From Paulinella micropora (lineage: Eukaryota; Cercozoa; Imbricatea; Euglyphida): DNA of 64,000 nt. Of this stretch, positions 43,887 to 54,454 are shown in pieces. Within the stretch, counting starts at the first letter, position 1. Every line of letters begins with the position of its first letter. Both the position numbers and the translations under genes were made by a program. The stretch lies in the NCBI GenBank assembly GCA_009731375.1, contig BJOX01000142.1, positions 133,254-197,253 of the forward strand. Direction: 5' to 3'. The notes below the pieces were generated by a model, which was not told the origin of the DNA, searched no databases, and worked only from the letters and a program-made list of their open reading frames with translations.

Positions 43887-46800
43887 TTGAAAAAACGACT
43901 GCTCTGATTTCTGCTAATTGGTTGGTTTGGTCTTGTAGTATATTAAGTAAAAGTTTATTTTCTTTTTCTAAATTAACTACCTTTTCTGATAATTGTTGAA
44001 CCGCTTTAATTAATGGTGCTATAAACTCAGGATAAGCAATCGTATAACTATAATCGCCACTATCAACCATTTTGACATCTTGGGGTTTGAGAAATTCTCC
44101 TTTCAATTCACATTCTGCTCTTTGCTTATCACAGGGAAACATAATAGGGTTTTTAGATAATCCAGCAAAGTCTGACATATTTAATTCTTGTAGTATGTCA
44201 TCTAATTCCTGTGCTATCATATCCATTCTCAGCGGTGTCTTGTTTTCAATCATACGAAAGCAGACTGGATTTAGTTTATTGATAAAATCTATTCCTAAAC
44301 ATTCTTTAATATCAGTTTTTAATCTTCTATCAGAAGTTACATACACATTTAGCGGAACGACTAATTGACCGTTGTCTGCTCTTAATGACATTTTACAAGC
44401 ATTTGACGAATTTTCCCATATGAAACCATTACCTGAAGCATTATACACTCTAAATCTGATAGCATAAGAGGTGAAATCGTTATTAAGCGCCGTCGGTGCC
44501 GACCCTCCACTCAACGATTTACCTGCTCCAGATTGTGACATATAAATACCCCAGTTATTATCATCTGTGTCCCACATATATAAGCCATTCGCCCCACCTC
44601 CACTACTTTGTTTTGAATAGATAACTTACATCCACCATCTACGGTTAATAATCCGCTTGCTGTTAATGTGGTTGTTGATATACCCGCATTTGCTGTTATT
44701 AGACCACTCGCGGTTGCCGTTGTTGTTGATATACCCGCATTTGCTGTTAATAAGCCCGTTGTGCTACTGATGTCCATTGTGACATTAAACGATACATTAT
44801 TCCCCACCGCTACTCCTAATTTATAATAGAGAAGAAGATAGTGCCTTTTTGTATTAAAAAGTTAGATGTCGCAGAAGATGATTTCCATACCCCTCCCGAC
44901 ACATAAGCATCAAAACCTAAAGTAATATCATTATGAGCATAATTCCACATTTGAAAAACTGGATACACATCTGCTGTTGTTATTGCCTGTATATGTGGCC
45001 CCGCGGGGTCGCTCGCCGTTCCATATAATTCTAAGCCACCAGTTGCTCCTACTCCTTTCGTTGTTTTGCCTATGATTATCGGTTTGCCTAGTGCTGTTGT
45101 TATTTTGTCACTCGTTGTTAATGTGGTTGTAGTCATGCCAGCAGTTGAAGTAATTGTTCCAGCACTTGTTATGTTGTTTGAGTTCATATCTAAGTCCCCA
45201 TAAAAACGCATACCCCCAGCATTGTTAAAACGGACAATGTCAGATGAAGCACTTTTATTATCCAAAAGTTTTGAAATATAAAGACCTGCTCCTTTTACAT
45301 CAAATGCTACATTCGTGAATACATAACCTCTTTGGTTCGCGGTTCCACTTGTAGCAGTATTTAGAGTAAATAAGAAATATTGATAATCACCGGTTGTCTG
45401 CGAAAAGAATATATCTCCTCCATTTTGGTTTAATATCCTCGCCCCATTATATGTAATATTTCCACCATTAATGATAACTTGATTATTAAAATCAGCCGTT
45501 TGTGTTAAAGCTAGATATTTTATCGTAGTGCTCGCCCCATCAAATGTTTTACTTCCTGTTATGGTTTGGTCTGTTGTTAGTTTTACACAATTGTCATCCA
45601 GATATTGCCTATTTACCGCTTCATTTGCATTTTGTGGTGCTCCTAGATTAACAATCCGACTACTATTACAATCTAAGCCAGTAGCATTAAACCACGAAAC
45701 AATCGTCCCATCAATAATAAACTTATTTTTTTCGCTGAAATTTCAAAATTATAATACGTATTTGTTTTCATATCCAAACTAGCAATTGACCTGATATTAC
45801 TGGTAGAATTGAAAACAATGAATGTTCCCTTTGTTGTTGAATTGATTGAGTTTCCAGTTATTTCAACACCACTGCTATATGTCTTAATTCCTGCTATGGT
45901 TTGGTTTCCTGAGGTTTTAACTGCCGAACTATCAAGGACAGAAACATCAACACCATCAAGAAGATTTACATTTGTTATATTTTGATTTCCCATATTTAGT
46001 CCTCCCGTCATACTAGCAGTGCCGTCTAATCTAAGAAAGGGCGAGTTTGTGTTTCTCCATTGTCCAGTGCTATAAATGAGTAGTTGATTATCTGATGCTG
46101 TTGTTATAATCACATCGCTATGTGTATCAATACTTCCACTCGCTGACACTTTCGCCGTGTTCGTATCGTGCTCTGATAGCCAAGTTGTGATAGACCTGCC
46201 ATTTAGTTGATTTACATTTGTCATGTTTTGGCTTTTCATATCAATCCCCGCACTCGCATTTATTATACTGCTAAATATTTTAATTCCTACTATGGTTTGG
46301 TCTCCTGTTAGTTTGACCACCGAACCATCAACTGCGAGATTAGCGAGATTAATTCCATTATACGTAGAAGCCCCTGAAATAGCATAACCACCCATATTTA
46401 GTCCTCCGTCATACTGGCTGTGCCGTCTAATATAAGAAAGGGTGAAGTCGTATTTCTCCATTGTCCTGTGCTATAAATGAGTAATTGATTATCTGCGGGG
46501 AAGCCTGTTATTGTCACATCGCTGTGGCTATCTATACCGCTTCCACCTGCTGAAACTTTATTATTACTATCATTATGTTCAAATATCCATTCATCAACAT
46601 CTTTGGTATTCAGTAAATTTACTCCTGTTATATTTAAATATCCGCCCATACTAATATTACCGAATTCATCAACATTTATCGGAAATGTTTTATTTACCCA
46701 GTTTACTGAATTATATGTGAGATAACTATTAGTGGCTATTGATGCGGTTATTACTACATCGGAGAGTGTATCAATTGGACCGAGGGTGGTATTCCTCCAT

Positions 46801-47180
46801 TTACCATCTACATCGTTGTATGTTAAGTATTGACCGACCGCTGGTGCAGATATGTTAGTGTCAATCAGATTGTATAGACTGGTTTGGTGCGGATTGGATG
46901 TATTAGAGCGGTGTTGAGTTGAGGCTTTGACTTCGTCGTTGTCCCTTACTCGTTGTTCTGTGTAGTATAAATTTTTTCCTTCTTTGATGTCGGTTGTGCT
47001 TTTGGTAGCCAGTCTCGCATCAAATCGCCCATCGGTATAATAAAGATTTATCGGGTCGGCATCTTCTGGCACTCTGTCTGTGTTTAAACCGACTACGTTT
47101 GTGTTGGTAAGGTCAAGGTTTTTTATATCTAGTGAGTCCACCGCGATTTCTGACAAGCCTAAGAGCGACTTGAAACTCAT
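43873..47180 (-). pseudogene. Tail-fibre-like protein with C-terminal S74 chaperone domain
   Basis: About 1,090 codons. The N-terminus (MSFKSLLGLSEIAVDSLDI) leads into INLYYTDGRFDARLATKS and NLYYTEQRVRDN, the NLYYTxxR repeats of phage fibres, then repeated NMGNQNITNVNLLDG-type beta segments. The C-terminus has YVTSDRRLKTDIKECLG, the serine and lysine of the S74 self-cleaving chaperone of endosialidase-type fibres, and ends in a coiled coil. It is broken by shifts near 46400, 45700, 44815 and 44600; long stretches between them are open. The domain normally trimerises the fibre and cuts itself off. It would be the receptor-binding fibre of a virion. Confidence 0.8.
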
Positions 47181-47249
47181 ATTATATATTTATTAATTAA
47201 TTATTAAAATACTAAAATATATTAATCTTAGTATAGAATATTATTAGAT

Positions 47250-47300
47250 ATCTCAAATATATTTGAGATTAGCGAGATATCTGACGATCAGTCAGATTGT
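47250..47300. promoter_or_regulatory. Palindrome pair between divergent genes
   Basis: ATCTCAAATATATTTGAGAT (47250-47269) and ATCTGACGATCAGTCAGAT (about 47278-47296) lie between the fibre ATG and the acidic-protein ATG. Related palindromes occur in hairpin modules 1, 2 and 5. Confidence 0.65.
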
Positions 47301-47383
47301 GAGCGTAATCTTTGTTTTTGATTTATTATTTTGGAAGTAGTCCAAAATAAAGACACTACTTCAAAAACAAAAACATTCTAAAA

Positions 47384-47929
47384 ATGCAGAGTCCCGAAGC
47401 AAGTCGTAAGAATTGGAGTAGTGCAGTGGAAGGAATAAAAGCGAAAGCGAAACAACGAAAGATGGAACATGCTAAAAATGTTTTGGCGCAATACCGAAAT
47501 GCTGTAAAGCAAGAAGACGCTGATATGGAGGAGCGAATAAAACAAATTGAAGAAAAGATATTGGCTAAGGATATTATTAATGAACAAGATGATGATATCT
47601 CACAAGAGCAGAGTGAGAGTGAGGATGAGGACGAGTGTGATTTTACAGATATCATTGCCGAAAAGATGGCGAATATGAAATTTAAAAGAGCGAAAGCAGA
47701 GAGTAAGAGAGATATCTGTCGATCAGACAGATTGAAGAATAAGAAACAAGAGCCTGAGGAGAGTGAAGAAAGTGAAAGCGAAAGCGAAAGTGAAGAAGAA
47801 GCGCCAAAACCAAAGAAGGGGAAAGGAAAGAAGCCTAGTAGTGTAAGTGTGAAAGTATATAATCAATCTTCTGGTGGTGCTAAGAAAGAAAAAAATAATG
47901 ATGTTGAAAAATGTTTCTTGAAGTTTTAA
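47384..47929 (+). CDS. Acidic/basic charged protein with internal palindrome
   Basis: 181 residues. The first 90 are helical and K/E-rich. An acidic run (SESEDEDE) follows, then KFKRAKAESKRDICRSDRL, then a serine/glutamate run and a basic GKGKKPSS tail. The codons for DICRSD are the palindrome ATCTGTCGATCAGACAGAT (47714-47732), a member of the intergenic palindrome family here placed in frame inside a gene. Function unknown; chromatin-like or packaging partner is possible. Confidence 0.5.
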   Translation: MQSPEASRKNWSSAVEGIKAKAKQRKMEHAKNVLAQYRNAVKQEDADMEERIKQIEEKILAKDIINEQDDDISQEQSESEDEDECDFTDIIAEKMANMKFKRAKAESKRDICRSDRLKNKKQEPEESEESESESESEEEAPKPKKGKGKKPSSVSVKVYNQSSGGAKKEKNNDVEKCFLKF

Positions 47930-47930
47930 T

Positions 47931-48521
47931 TTATCTACCCCATTTAATTCGTTTTTTCCATATATCTTTATTAAACTCTCTTGAGATTGAAGTTCTTTTT
48001 TTCTTAAAAAGTTTATAAGCATCAGCAAAATGTTGAGCATTAATTTTTAGTGCATGGTTCCAATCTTTGCTTTTCACATGTTTTTTTACTTTTTCAAGTA
48101 AAGGTTCTTGATATTTGTGGAATTCATCAGTAAAATTCTTTTGAATTGAATTCAATGTTTCATCAAGAGTATTTCTTCTTAGTTCTTTATATGAAGGTAA
48201 ATTTTTCGTAATTTCATATACTTCATCAATTTCTCTATTAATAATTTCAATTTCTTTCATTTTATCTTGAGTGAATGAAATGTCATTACTTGTCTTAATG
48301 AATGTTTGTTTTTTTTCCGAAGGTTTAAACATAGGTGGTGGTTTCGTAGTTTTCTTACACCTTTTCTTTTCCGAGACCATCGTTCCATAATGTTCCATTA
48401 ATTTAAGCAGTTCAGCCTTTTTTAATTTGCTAATTTTCGGACATCGTCTCCTTTTTTCTTCTCCTAATACTTTTTTAAGGACTTTTACGGTCGGCATTAT
48501 ATGTATAAAAAATATTTTCAT
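47931..48521 (-). CDS. SAP-like domain protein
   Basis: 196 residues from 48521, or 188 if the second ATG (MPTVKVLKKVLG) is used. CPKISKLKKAELLKLMEHYG is a helix-turn-helix of SAP type, which binds A/T-rich DNA. The rest is helical and charged. It is convergent with the acidic gene and divergent from the integrase, so it may share the integrase promoter region; a DNA-binding partner of the integrase is a guess from position. Confidence 0.5.
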   Translation of the reverse strand: MKIFFIHIMPTVKVLKKVLGEEKRRRCPKISKLKKAELLKLMEHYGTMVSEKKRCKKTTKPPPMFKPSEKKQTFIKTSNDISFTQDKMKEIEIINREIDEVYEITKNLPSYKELRRNTLDETLNSIQKNFTDEFHKYQEPLLEKVKKHVKSKDWNHALKINAQHFADAYKLFKKKRTSISREFNKDIWKKRIKWGR

Positions 48522-48532
48522 ATTTTGTATAA

Positions 48533-49507
48533 ATGGATTATAAACATTTAATTATTAATGCTGAAGACACGCCTACGGGGGAAGTAGTTAAAACAAAAGA
48601 AGAAGAAGCCCTTGAAATACATCACCAGAAAAAGAACCCGAAAATATGGAACACAATATGGGTTGATAAACCATTAGACCAAGTTTTCCTTGACTTAGCA
48701 GATATGAGTAAGATAAAAGATAAGAAAGGAAATAAGGGTTATGCTTGGATGCTTGTTTGGATTGATTGTCATAGCCGATATTTAATAATCATTCCATTAA
48801 AAAATAAAACAGCAAAAGAAGTTTATTATGCTTTGAAATCAATCAAATATAAACCAAAATCAATTACTACTGATAGCGGGGGAGAATATAAAGGAGCAAC
48901 CCGCGATTATTTTATTGAAAATGGAATTAAACATGATGTTGTTGAAGTCGGCGACGATAGAGCACTTGCGGTTGTTGATAGAGTGATATGAAGTATTAGG
49001 AGATGGCTTGACCTTTTATTTGAAACCAATCGTAATTTTGATTGGGTTAGTTATATTCAAGACTTAGTAGATGCTTATAATCATAAAGTTCATAGAGGAA
49101 TTCAGGCTAAGCCAGCGGATGTATTTTTCGGGAGAGACAAAAATAAACAAGTGATAACGAGAGATAATTTAATTGATGAATACAATGTTGGAGATAATTT
49201 CAGAAAAGAAAACAAAAGAAATGTTTTCTCCAAAGGTGGTAAGACTTTCAGCAAGATTATTTATAAAGTCAAGGGGCGGAAGGGGTTTAAAATCATATTA
49301 AATAACGATGAGTTAGTAAGTCCAAGAGATTTTTTGAAAACTGATTTTATTAAACCAATTGACGAAGAAAAAGATATGAAAGAGCAAACTAAAGAAGTTA
49401 TTAAAGAGAAAAAGACGAAAGAACTACTTAAAAGGGAAGACATTCAACCAGAGAACATAAGAACTTCAAAGCGAGAAAAAAACGCCAAGGTAATATTAGA
49501 TTTATAA
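48533..49507 (+). pseudogene. Retroviral-type (rve) integrase
   Basis: Core: VFLDLADMSKIKDKKG with the first aspartate, WMLVWIDCHSRYLIIIPLKN, SITTDSGGEYKG with the second aspartate, then ALAVVDRVI, where the third acidic residue would be glutamate (usually ERFNRT) but is aspartate. A TGA (48989-48991) follows at once, and the same frame continues SIRRWLDLLFETNRNFDW to HRGIQAKPADVFFGR, the normal end of the domain. C-terminal: an SH3-like RKGFKIILNNDELVSPRDF and a lysine-rich tail. The protein would insert the element; as read it is inactive. Confidence 0.82.
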
Positions 49508-49539
49508 GCAAAAAAAAAAAAAAAAGCGATGTGGGTTAT

Positions 49540-49800
49540 AGTTTTGATTTAACGAGATTTGAACCTCCAACTTAAAATTTCAGAAGACAAACCATTAATC
49601 AAAACTGTAGACTACACCATGTAAGATGCATACAATTTATTCTATTTATTTAATTTTTTGATACGGACAAAAAATAAAAAAAGAATCGTGTGTATGGAAA
49701 CATCAACCAGAATTGAACTGGCGACCAAATTTTCATCATATATGCTTACTAACCATTTTCCCAACACACGAATCCCTAAATAATTTGTTGAAAAAGAAAG
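49540..49800 (-). ncRNA. Two tRNA-like segments
   Basis: On the minus strand, 49550-49610 has a 10 bp pairing of AGTTTTGATT with AATCAAAACT around GGAGGTTCAAATCTC, a T-arm-like stretch. Another segment (about 49690-49780) has GCCAGTTCAATTCTGGT, a 5 bp T-stem with 7-base loop, within CGTGTGT...ACACACG pairing. Neither folds into a full cloverleaf by eye. They lie in the gap after the integrase gene. Confidence 0.3.
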
Positions 49801-49859
49801 TATTTGAATTATTATTTATTACATCAGATTCTAGAAAATTCTATTTCCGCGAATATCAC

Positions 49860-49982
49860 CATGCGACAAAATTTCACTTTTTTGTCGCGACAAAATTTCA
49901 CTTTTTTTGTCGCAGTGTCGCAGAGGTTGCGACAGAATTTCACTTTTTTGTTGCGACAGAATTTCACTTTTTTGTCACAAAA
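49860..49982. repeat. Four iteron-like palindromic repeats
   Basis: Four copies of about 24 bp, GCGACAAAATTTCACTTTTT followed by TGTCGC, arranged as two head-to-tail pairs (49863 onward and 49930 onward). Each copy has pairing ends GCGACA and TGTCGC. Confidence 0.85.
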
Positions 49983-49987
49983 AAATA

Positions 49988-50513
49988 ATGGACTTAATTC
50001 CAAGCAGAAGCAAAACTAAATCCGATTGGTTGGAGGAATATGAAATTCGTAGACCTTATAAGGATAGACTGAATAAGGATAAAATCGCTTGCGAAGAAAG
50101 AATTTCAAAAACGGATAAAGAAATCGCTCGTCTCATTGAAAAGAAACAGACAGACATAATTAAGGTTGAGGCTATCAATGAGATGTTAGAACGAATGAGT
50201 ATTGAAAATAATGAAGTAGAGGATGATAGACTTATTCGAATGAGACAAAAGAAATTGGAAAAAAAAAGAACGGGATAATTTTTATAAGTGGAAAAAGGAT
50301 AATCGTGGCCAACTTTCCGCCATTGTCATGAATAGTATTCTCGCTGGAATTGAGAAAGAGCATTTGTCGTTTAACGCTTCTTTCAATAAATATTCTAGTG
50401 ATGGGATTAGTGAATATGTGAATAATAGTATTAATAATACTATATATAGTAAAAACGATAGAAATATGCACAGAGTCTATAGAACCGAGAGTGTGGATAG
50501 CAACTCGGAATAA
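49988..50513 (+). pseudogene. Charged helical protein, frameshifted at a poly-A
   Basis: Starts MDLIPSRSKTKSDWLEEYEI at 49988; the longer upstream frame only reads the repeats. Helical K/E-rich to about 50255, then a nine-A run near 50258 shifts the frame. The other frame continues to MNSILAGIEKEHLSFNASF and ends at 50513. No family recognised. It is the last gene before the right end apart from the unassigned 50737-51048. Confidence 0.5.
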
Positions 50514-50559
50514 AAAAGTAGTGCAATCAGTTGTTTCGGATTACTCCAAAACAACAACA

Positions 50560-50594
50560 TTGGTTTTTTTAAAAACCAAGGGGTTTAAACCCCA
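50560..50594. terminator. Double palindrome
   Basis: TTGGTTTTTTTAAAAACCAA directly followed by GGGGTTTAAACCCC, just after the end of the preceding gene. Confidence 0.6.
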
Positions 50595-50639
50595 CTTTCG
50601 TTCAAAGAAATTTCTACTACACATGCTTTTTGGTGTGTG

Positions 50640-51060
50640 TGGTAGATTATGGGGGAGCCGAACCAAGTAGCCGAACAACTCGGCGAACTCAACATCGCGG
50701 GTAAGTCCTAACTCTATTGTTTCCTTTTTCACGACCATGAATGTGGTTGTAGGTATCTGGAAGCCTTGGGCAGAAGTGGAAGCCACAGCCCCACCAGAGA
50801 TGAAAACCCCCCGCTTTGTGAGGGTTCCTAGGGATTTCGCTCTGCTTGGAAAGGAAAAAATAACTTCCCTTCAAGCCGAACGAAAATTTTTCACCCGCAG
50901 ACCAGCGGAGAGAACTGAAAATTATTTGTTTGCTTGGGTTGCACGCGATGTAACCATGAGAAGACTTTCTGGTTTCTCTTGGGAGAGAAGAGGAGGAAAT
51001 TCTCGTCTTTCCTTCTCTCTCCGCCGTGATGAAAAAAGTTGGGGATGACGAAGAAGCAAT
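50640..51060. other. GC-richer insert near the right terminal repeat, unassigned frames
   Basis: Composition differs from the AT-rich neighbours. A plus frame of 103 codons (50737-51048) and a minus frame of 124 codons (50689-51063) both span it; neither has motifs I recognise. It may be cargo or an older insertion. Confidence 0.35.
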
Positions 51061-51138
51061 CAATTGGATTGTTTCACTTGAAAGCCTGTAAGGTTTATTA
51101 AATGAAGGGTTTTCTTATTATGTAATATATTTTTCTTG

Positions 51139-51467
51139 AGTGCTCTGTGGAGCGCTTTTTGGGGGTATTGTTGATTTAACAACAAATCAACAAAGCTTGT
51201 TGGTATTGATTTTGTTTTTATTTAAAAGTAAAAGTAAAGCGGAAAAAAAATTTGCTTGACTTCTATTTTTATTTAAAAACGAAATTAAGAGTAAGAGAGA
51301 TTTCTTCATTTGCTTCTTCGTATTGATTGAAATTTTTGATTTTGTTATTTTGCTGTTTTGACGCTTAGTATTGATTTCTCAAACTATCAATAGGAAGCGC
51401 CAAAACAGAAAATAAGGCGTGAATTTTAGACATAAAATTCTCGTCGAGATTTTCTGTATCATCTACT
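51139..51467 (-). repeat. Polinton terminal inverted repeat, right
   Basis: Reverse complement of 30015-30344 with about six differences. The terminal CT matches the AG-start rule of Polintons. Confidence 0.93.
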
Positions 51468-51473
51468 TGCGAG
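51468..51473. repeat. Target-site duplication TGCGAG, right copy
   Basis: Identical to 30009-30014. Confidence 0.9.
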
Positions 51474-52859
51474 ATCCCCGGCAACGTCGTATGATCTCCG
51501 CGAAGATTTTATCCGTATTTACAAGTCAGAAAGTCTGGAGGAGTTCGGCCATCTCAACCAAAAGAGGTCGAAGATCCACAGTGCCATCGTTTTTCCCAAA
51601 GACAAGTCACCGCTTGAGAAAACTCGTCTTGTGTGCAACCAGAAACGTTCACCGTGGCGTAACGTGCTTCGCAACCTTAGCCGAGTCCTCCAGTTCGTTA
51701 TTTTACAACTCGATGGGGTGCTAAGACATTTTAACCTCCCTGACCTATCGCGACTTCGACACCAGCTCACTAGAGCGACGACTCGTTTCAGGAAGTTCAA
51801 TGCTGAGTGCCGGGTACGCGTCTTCCAGTTCGACGTAAAACAAATGTTCACTTGGTTATCGCATGAGTCCGTGATCAAATCTGTCCTTTTTGCGCTCACT
51901 GCTATGAAAACCTTTACGAGGGAGAACAAACGCTCGGCTACATACTGTGACGCGTTTCAGGTCTCCAAGCAGGCAAGGGTGTCCACAGACAACAAGATTC
52001 GGTACGAAGTTGGCTGAAAAAGAGGAAATGCGACTGCGGATTTCTATTTTTTCTCTTTCGAGGACATCCTTAGGATTATCAGTCTCGACCTTTCCCACAC
52101 ATACTTCTCGATGAGAGATTCGGTCTTCACTCAACTTCATGGCTGCCCCATTGGTGGATATCTCTCGGCCCAACTAGCAGTCATCAAATGTATGGTTGAT
52201 GAGCATATGATCATGACCACCCTGATCCCTCGACTACTTCGGCCAGCGATCTACGGTATTCGTCAAGTTGACGATCTCCTGCTCATGACGGTGTTACCGG
52301 ATAATCACCCAGTCTTTAATCTCCTGCTGTCTATGATTCGACAATCGGGAGACGCAGCCTACATGTCCGACGATCAGTTGTATACGGGAGGCTTGGAATT
52401 AGAAGAAGATCAAATTACCCCAGTCCAGGGATACTACTCGGTTGTTTTTGCAGGGTACGATCTCATCATCCCTACCGATGTTAGTGGAGAATATTTGTCA
52501 CGCCCTCTCATTTCAAGAACTGGATTTCGATGATGACCGAGAACCGAATTCGATTCCCTCGCTTGCCACCAACGGATACATTCACTCGACGCGAGACTTT
52601 GATAGGCACCCTTATTGGCATGTTAGCCCTCTTCCAAGCCCAAAGTTCGAGTCAGCAGATACTAGCGGAGTCAGTATTGCGCCTTTTTGTAGAGATCCGT
52701 TATCCTCGGACCATATTCGAGATGGCACTATCCCGAATGAGCTCCCGCGGTGATGTCTGGCCACAACTGAGTGGATTGTTCCGGGTATCAACGATGTGGC
52801 CGGGTTGGATGGGAACACATCCTTTCGTGTACGTTGGTCTTGGGTCCAAGGCATCTTAA
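51474..52859 (+). pseudogene. Penelope-like reverse transcriptase, catalytic part
   Basis: The frame continues that of 29155-30014. FPKDKSPLEKTRLVCNQK is followed by VRVFQFDVKQMFTWLSHES with the motif A aspartate. After a TGA (52015-52017) comes FTQLHGCPIGGYLSAQLAVI (motif B), then YGIRQVDDLLLM, where QVDD replaces the common YxDD. A frame change near 52520 leads to a thumb-like region, TRRETLIGTLIGMLALFQ, ending at 52859. All core motifs are present, so only the stops and the insertion are damaging. The right direct repeat starts 160 bp later. Confidence 0.75.
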
Positions 52860-53020
52860 ATGAGCAGCCAGAAATGAAGCAACCATAATTCCGTAACTCG
52901 ATACTAGTCATTAATGATCCCCACTTATCACTGGGGCGGTTCACAGGGCGGGGTTAGCGTGCTTGAGGTTTGGTCATCAGTTTTTCCCTTGGCCTCAGGA
53001 TACGATTCCTGAGGCCCCTC

Positions 53021-53868
<848 letters not shown>

Positions 53869-54454
53869 AAATAAAACAGTGTCAGTGTTGTTCAAAATCT
53901 CTAAGTAAAAGTCAGAAGTACGAACCCTCTTGTCACGAGTCTAGTGAAGTGGACGGACCTCCTCCGAGCAGTGCCCGGCGGGCCCGCCGCCCGCTGTGAC
54001 ACCGCCGCGGCGGTCACCACTAAAGTCAAGGTGGCACTTACATCGAGTCCGAAGCTAGTCAGCCTATAGCTCGTCTGCGAGGCTCGTTCGAGCTACCGGT
54101 CTCTGCTTCGTTTATTAATTTGGATCTCGAATTTGTAGTTCCGGTTACAATTTTATTGTCGTATTAATAATATTATAACTGTCACGTTCCTTTCATGAAC
54201 GTTTATTTGATTATTCTCCATAGTTATTGCAGTAAATACAAACATGTAAAGAAACGAAGAAAGAAAGACAGATGGGGAGACAGGCGATTGAAAAGGAAAG
54301 CAAGATAGAAAAGGAAAAAGAAAAGAAATAAAAGAAAAGAAATAAAAGAAAAGAAATAAAAGAATAAAAAAAAGTGAAAGAAAGAAAGAAAGAAAAAATT
54401 AATCAAGGAAGGAAAGAAAGGAAGGCACAGCAAGAGAGAGTAAAAAACCCCATG
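53869..54454. other. Intergenic DNA, no gene seen
   Basis: A short GC-rich patch at 53965-54020, then AT-rich and A/G-rich low complexity (54230-54440). The latter borders the 3' end of the YJU2B-like gene. Confidence 0.5.

Larger units (their letters stand above)
30015..51467. mobile_element. Complete Polinton (Maverick), 21,453 bp
   Basis: Bounded by inverted repeats of about 330 bp beginning AGTAGATGATACAG and ending in its complement (...CT), and flanked by TGCGAG on both sides. It encodes the hallmark set: protein-primed type PolB, rve integrase, adenain-like protease, packaging ATPase and capsid proteins, plus a long fibre with an S74 domain. It has inserted in the reverse transcriptase of a Penelope-like element. 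Most genes are damaged by frameshifts or stops. Confidence 0.93.

Noticed and set aside
12317-49000. Alternative genetic code with TGA read as tryptophan in the Polintons
   Set aside because: Several in-frame TGA codons occur in otherwise open frames, and one aligns with tryptophan. But others align with glycine (35124) or a probable arginine, TAG and TAA stops also occur, and intact tryptophans in capsid and integrase genes are TGG. Decay explains the pattern better.
49860-49982. CRISPR-like array
   Set aside because: There are only four units, in head-to-tail pairs without spacers of regular length, in a eukaryotic mobile element.
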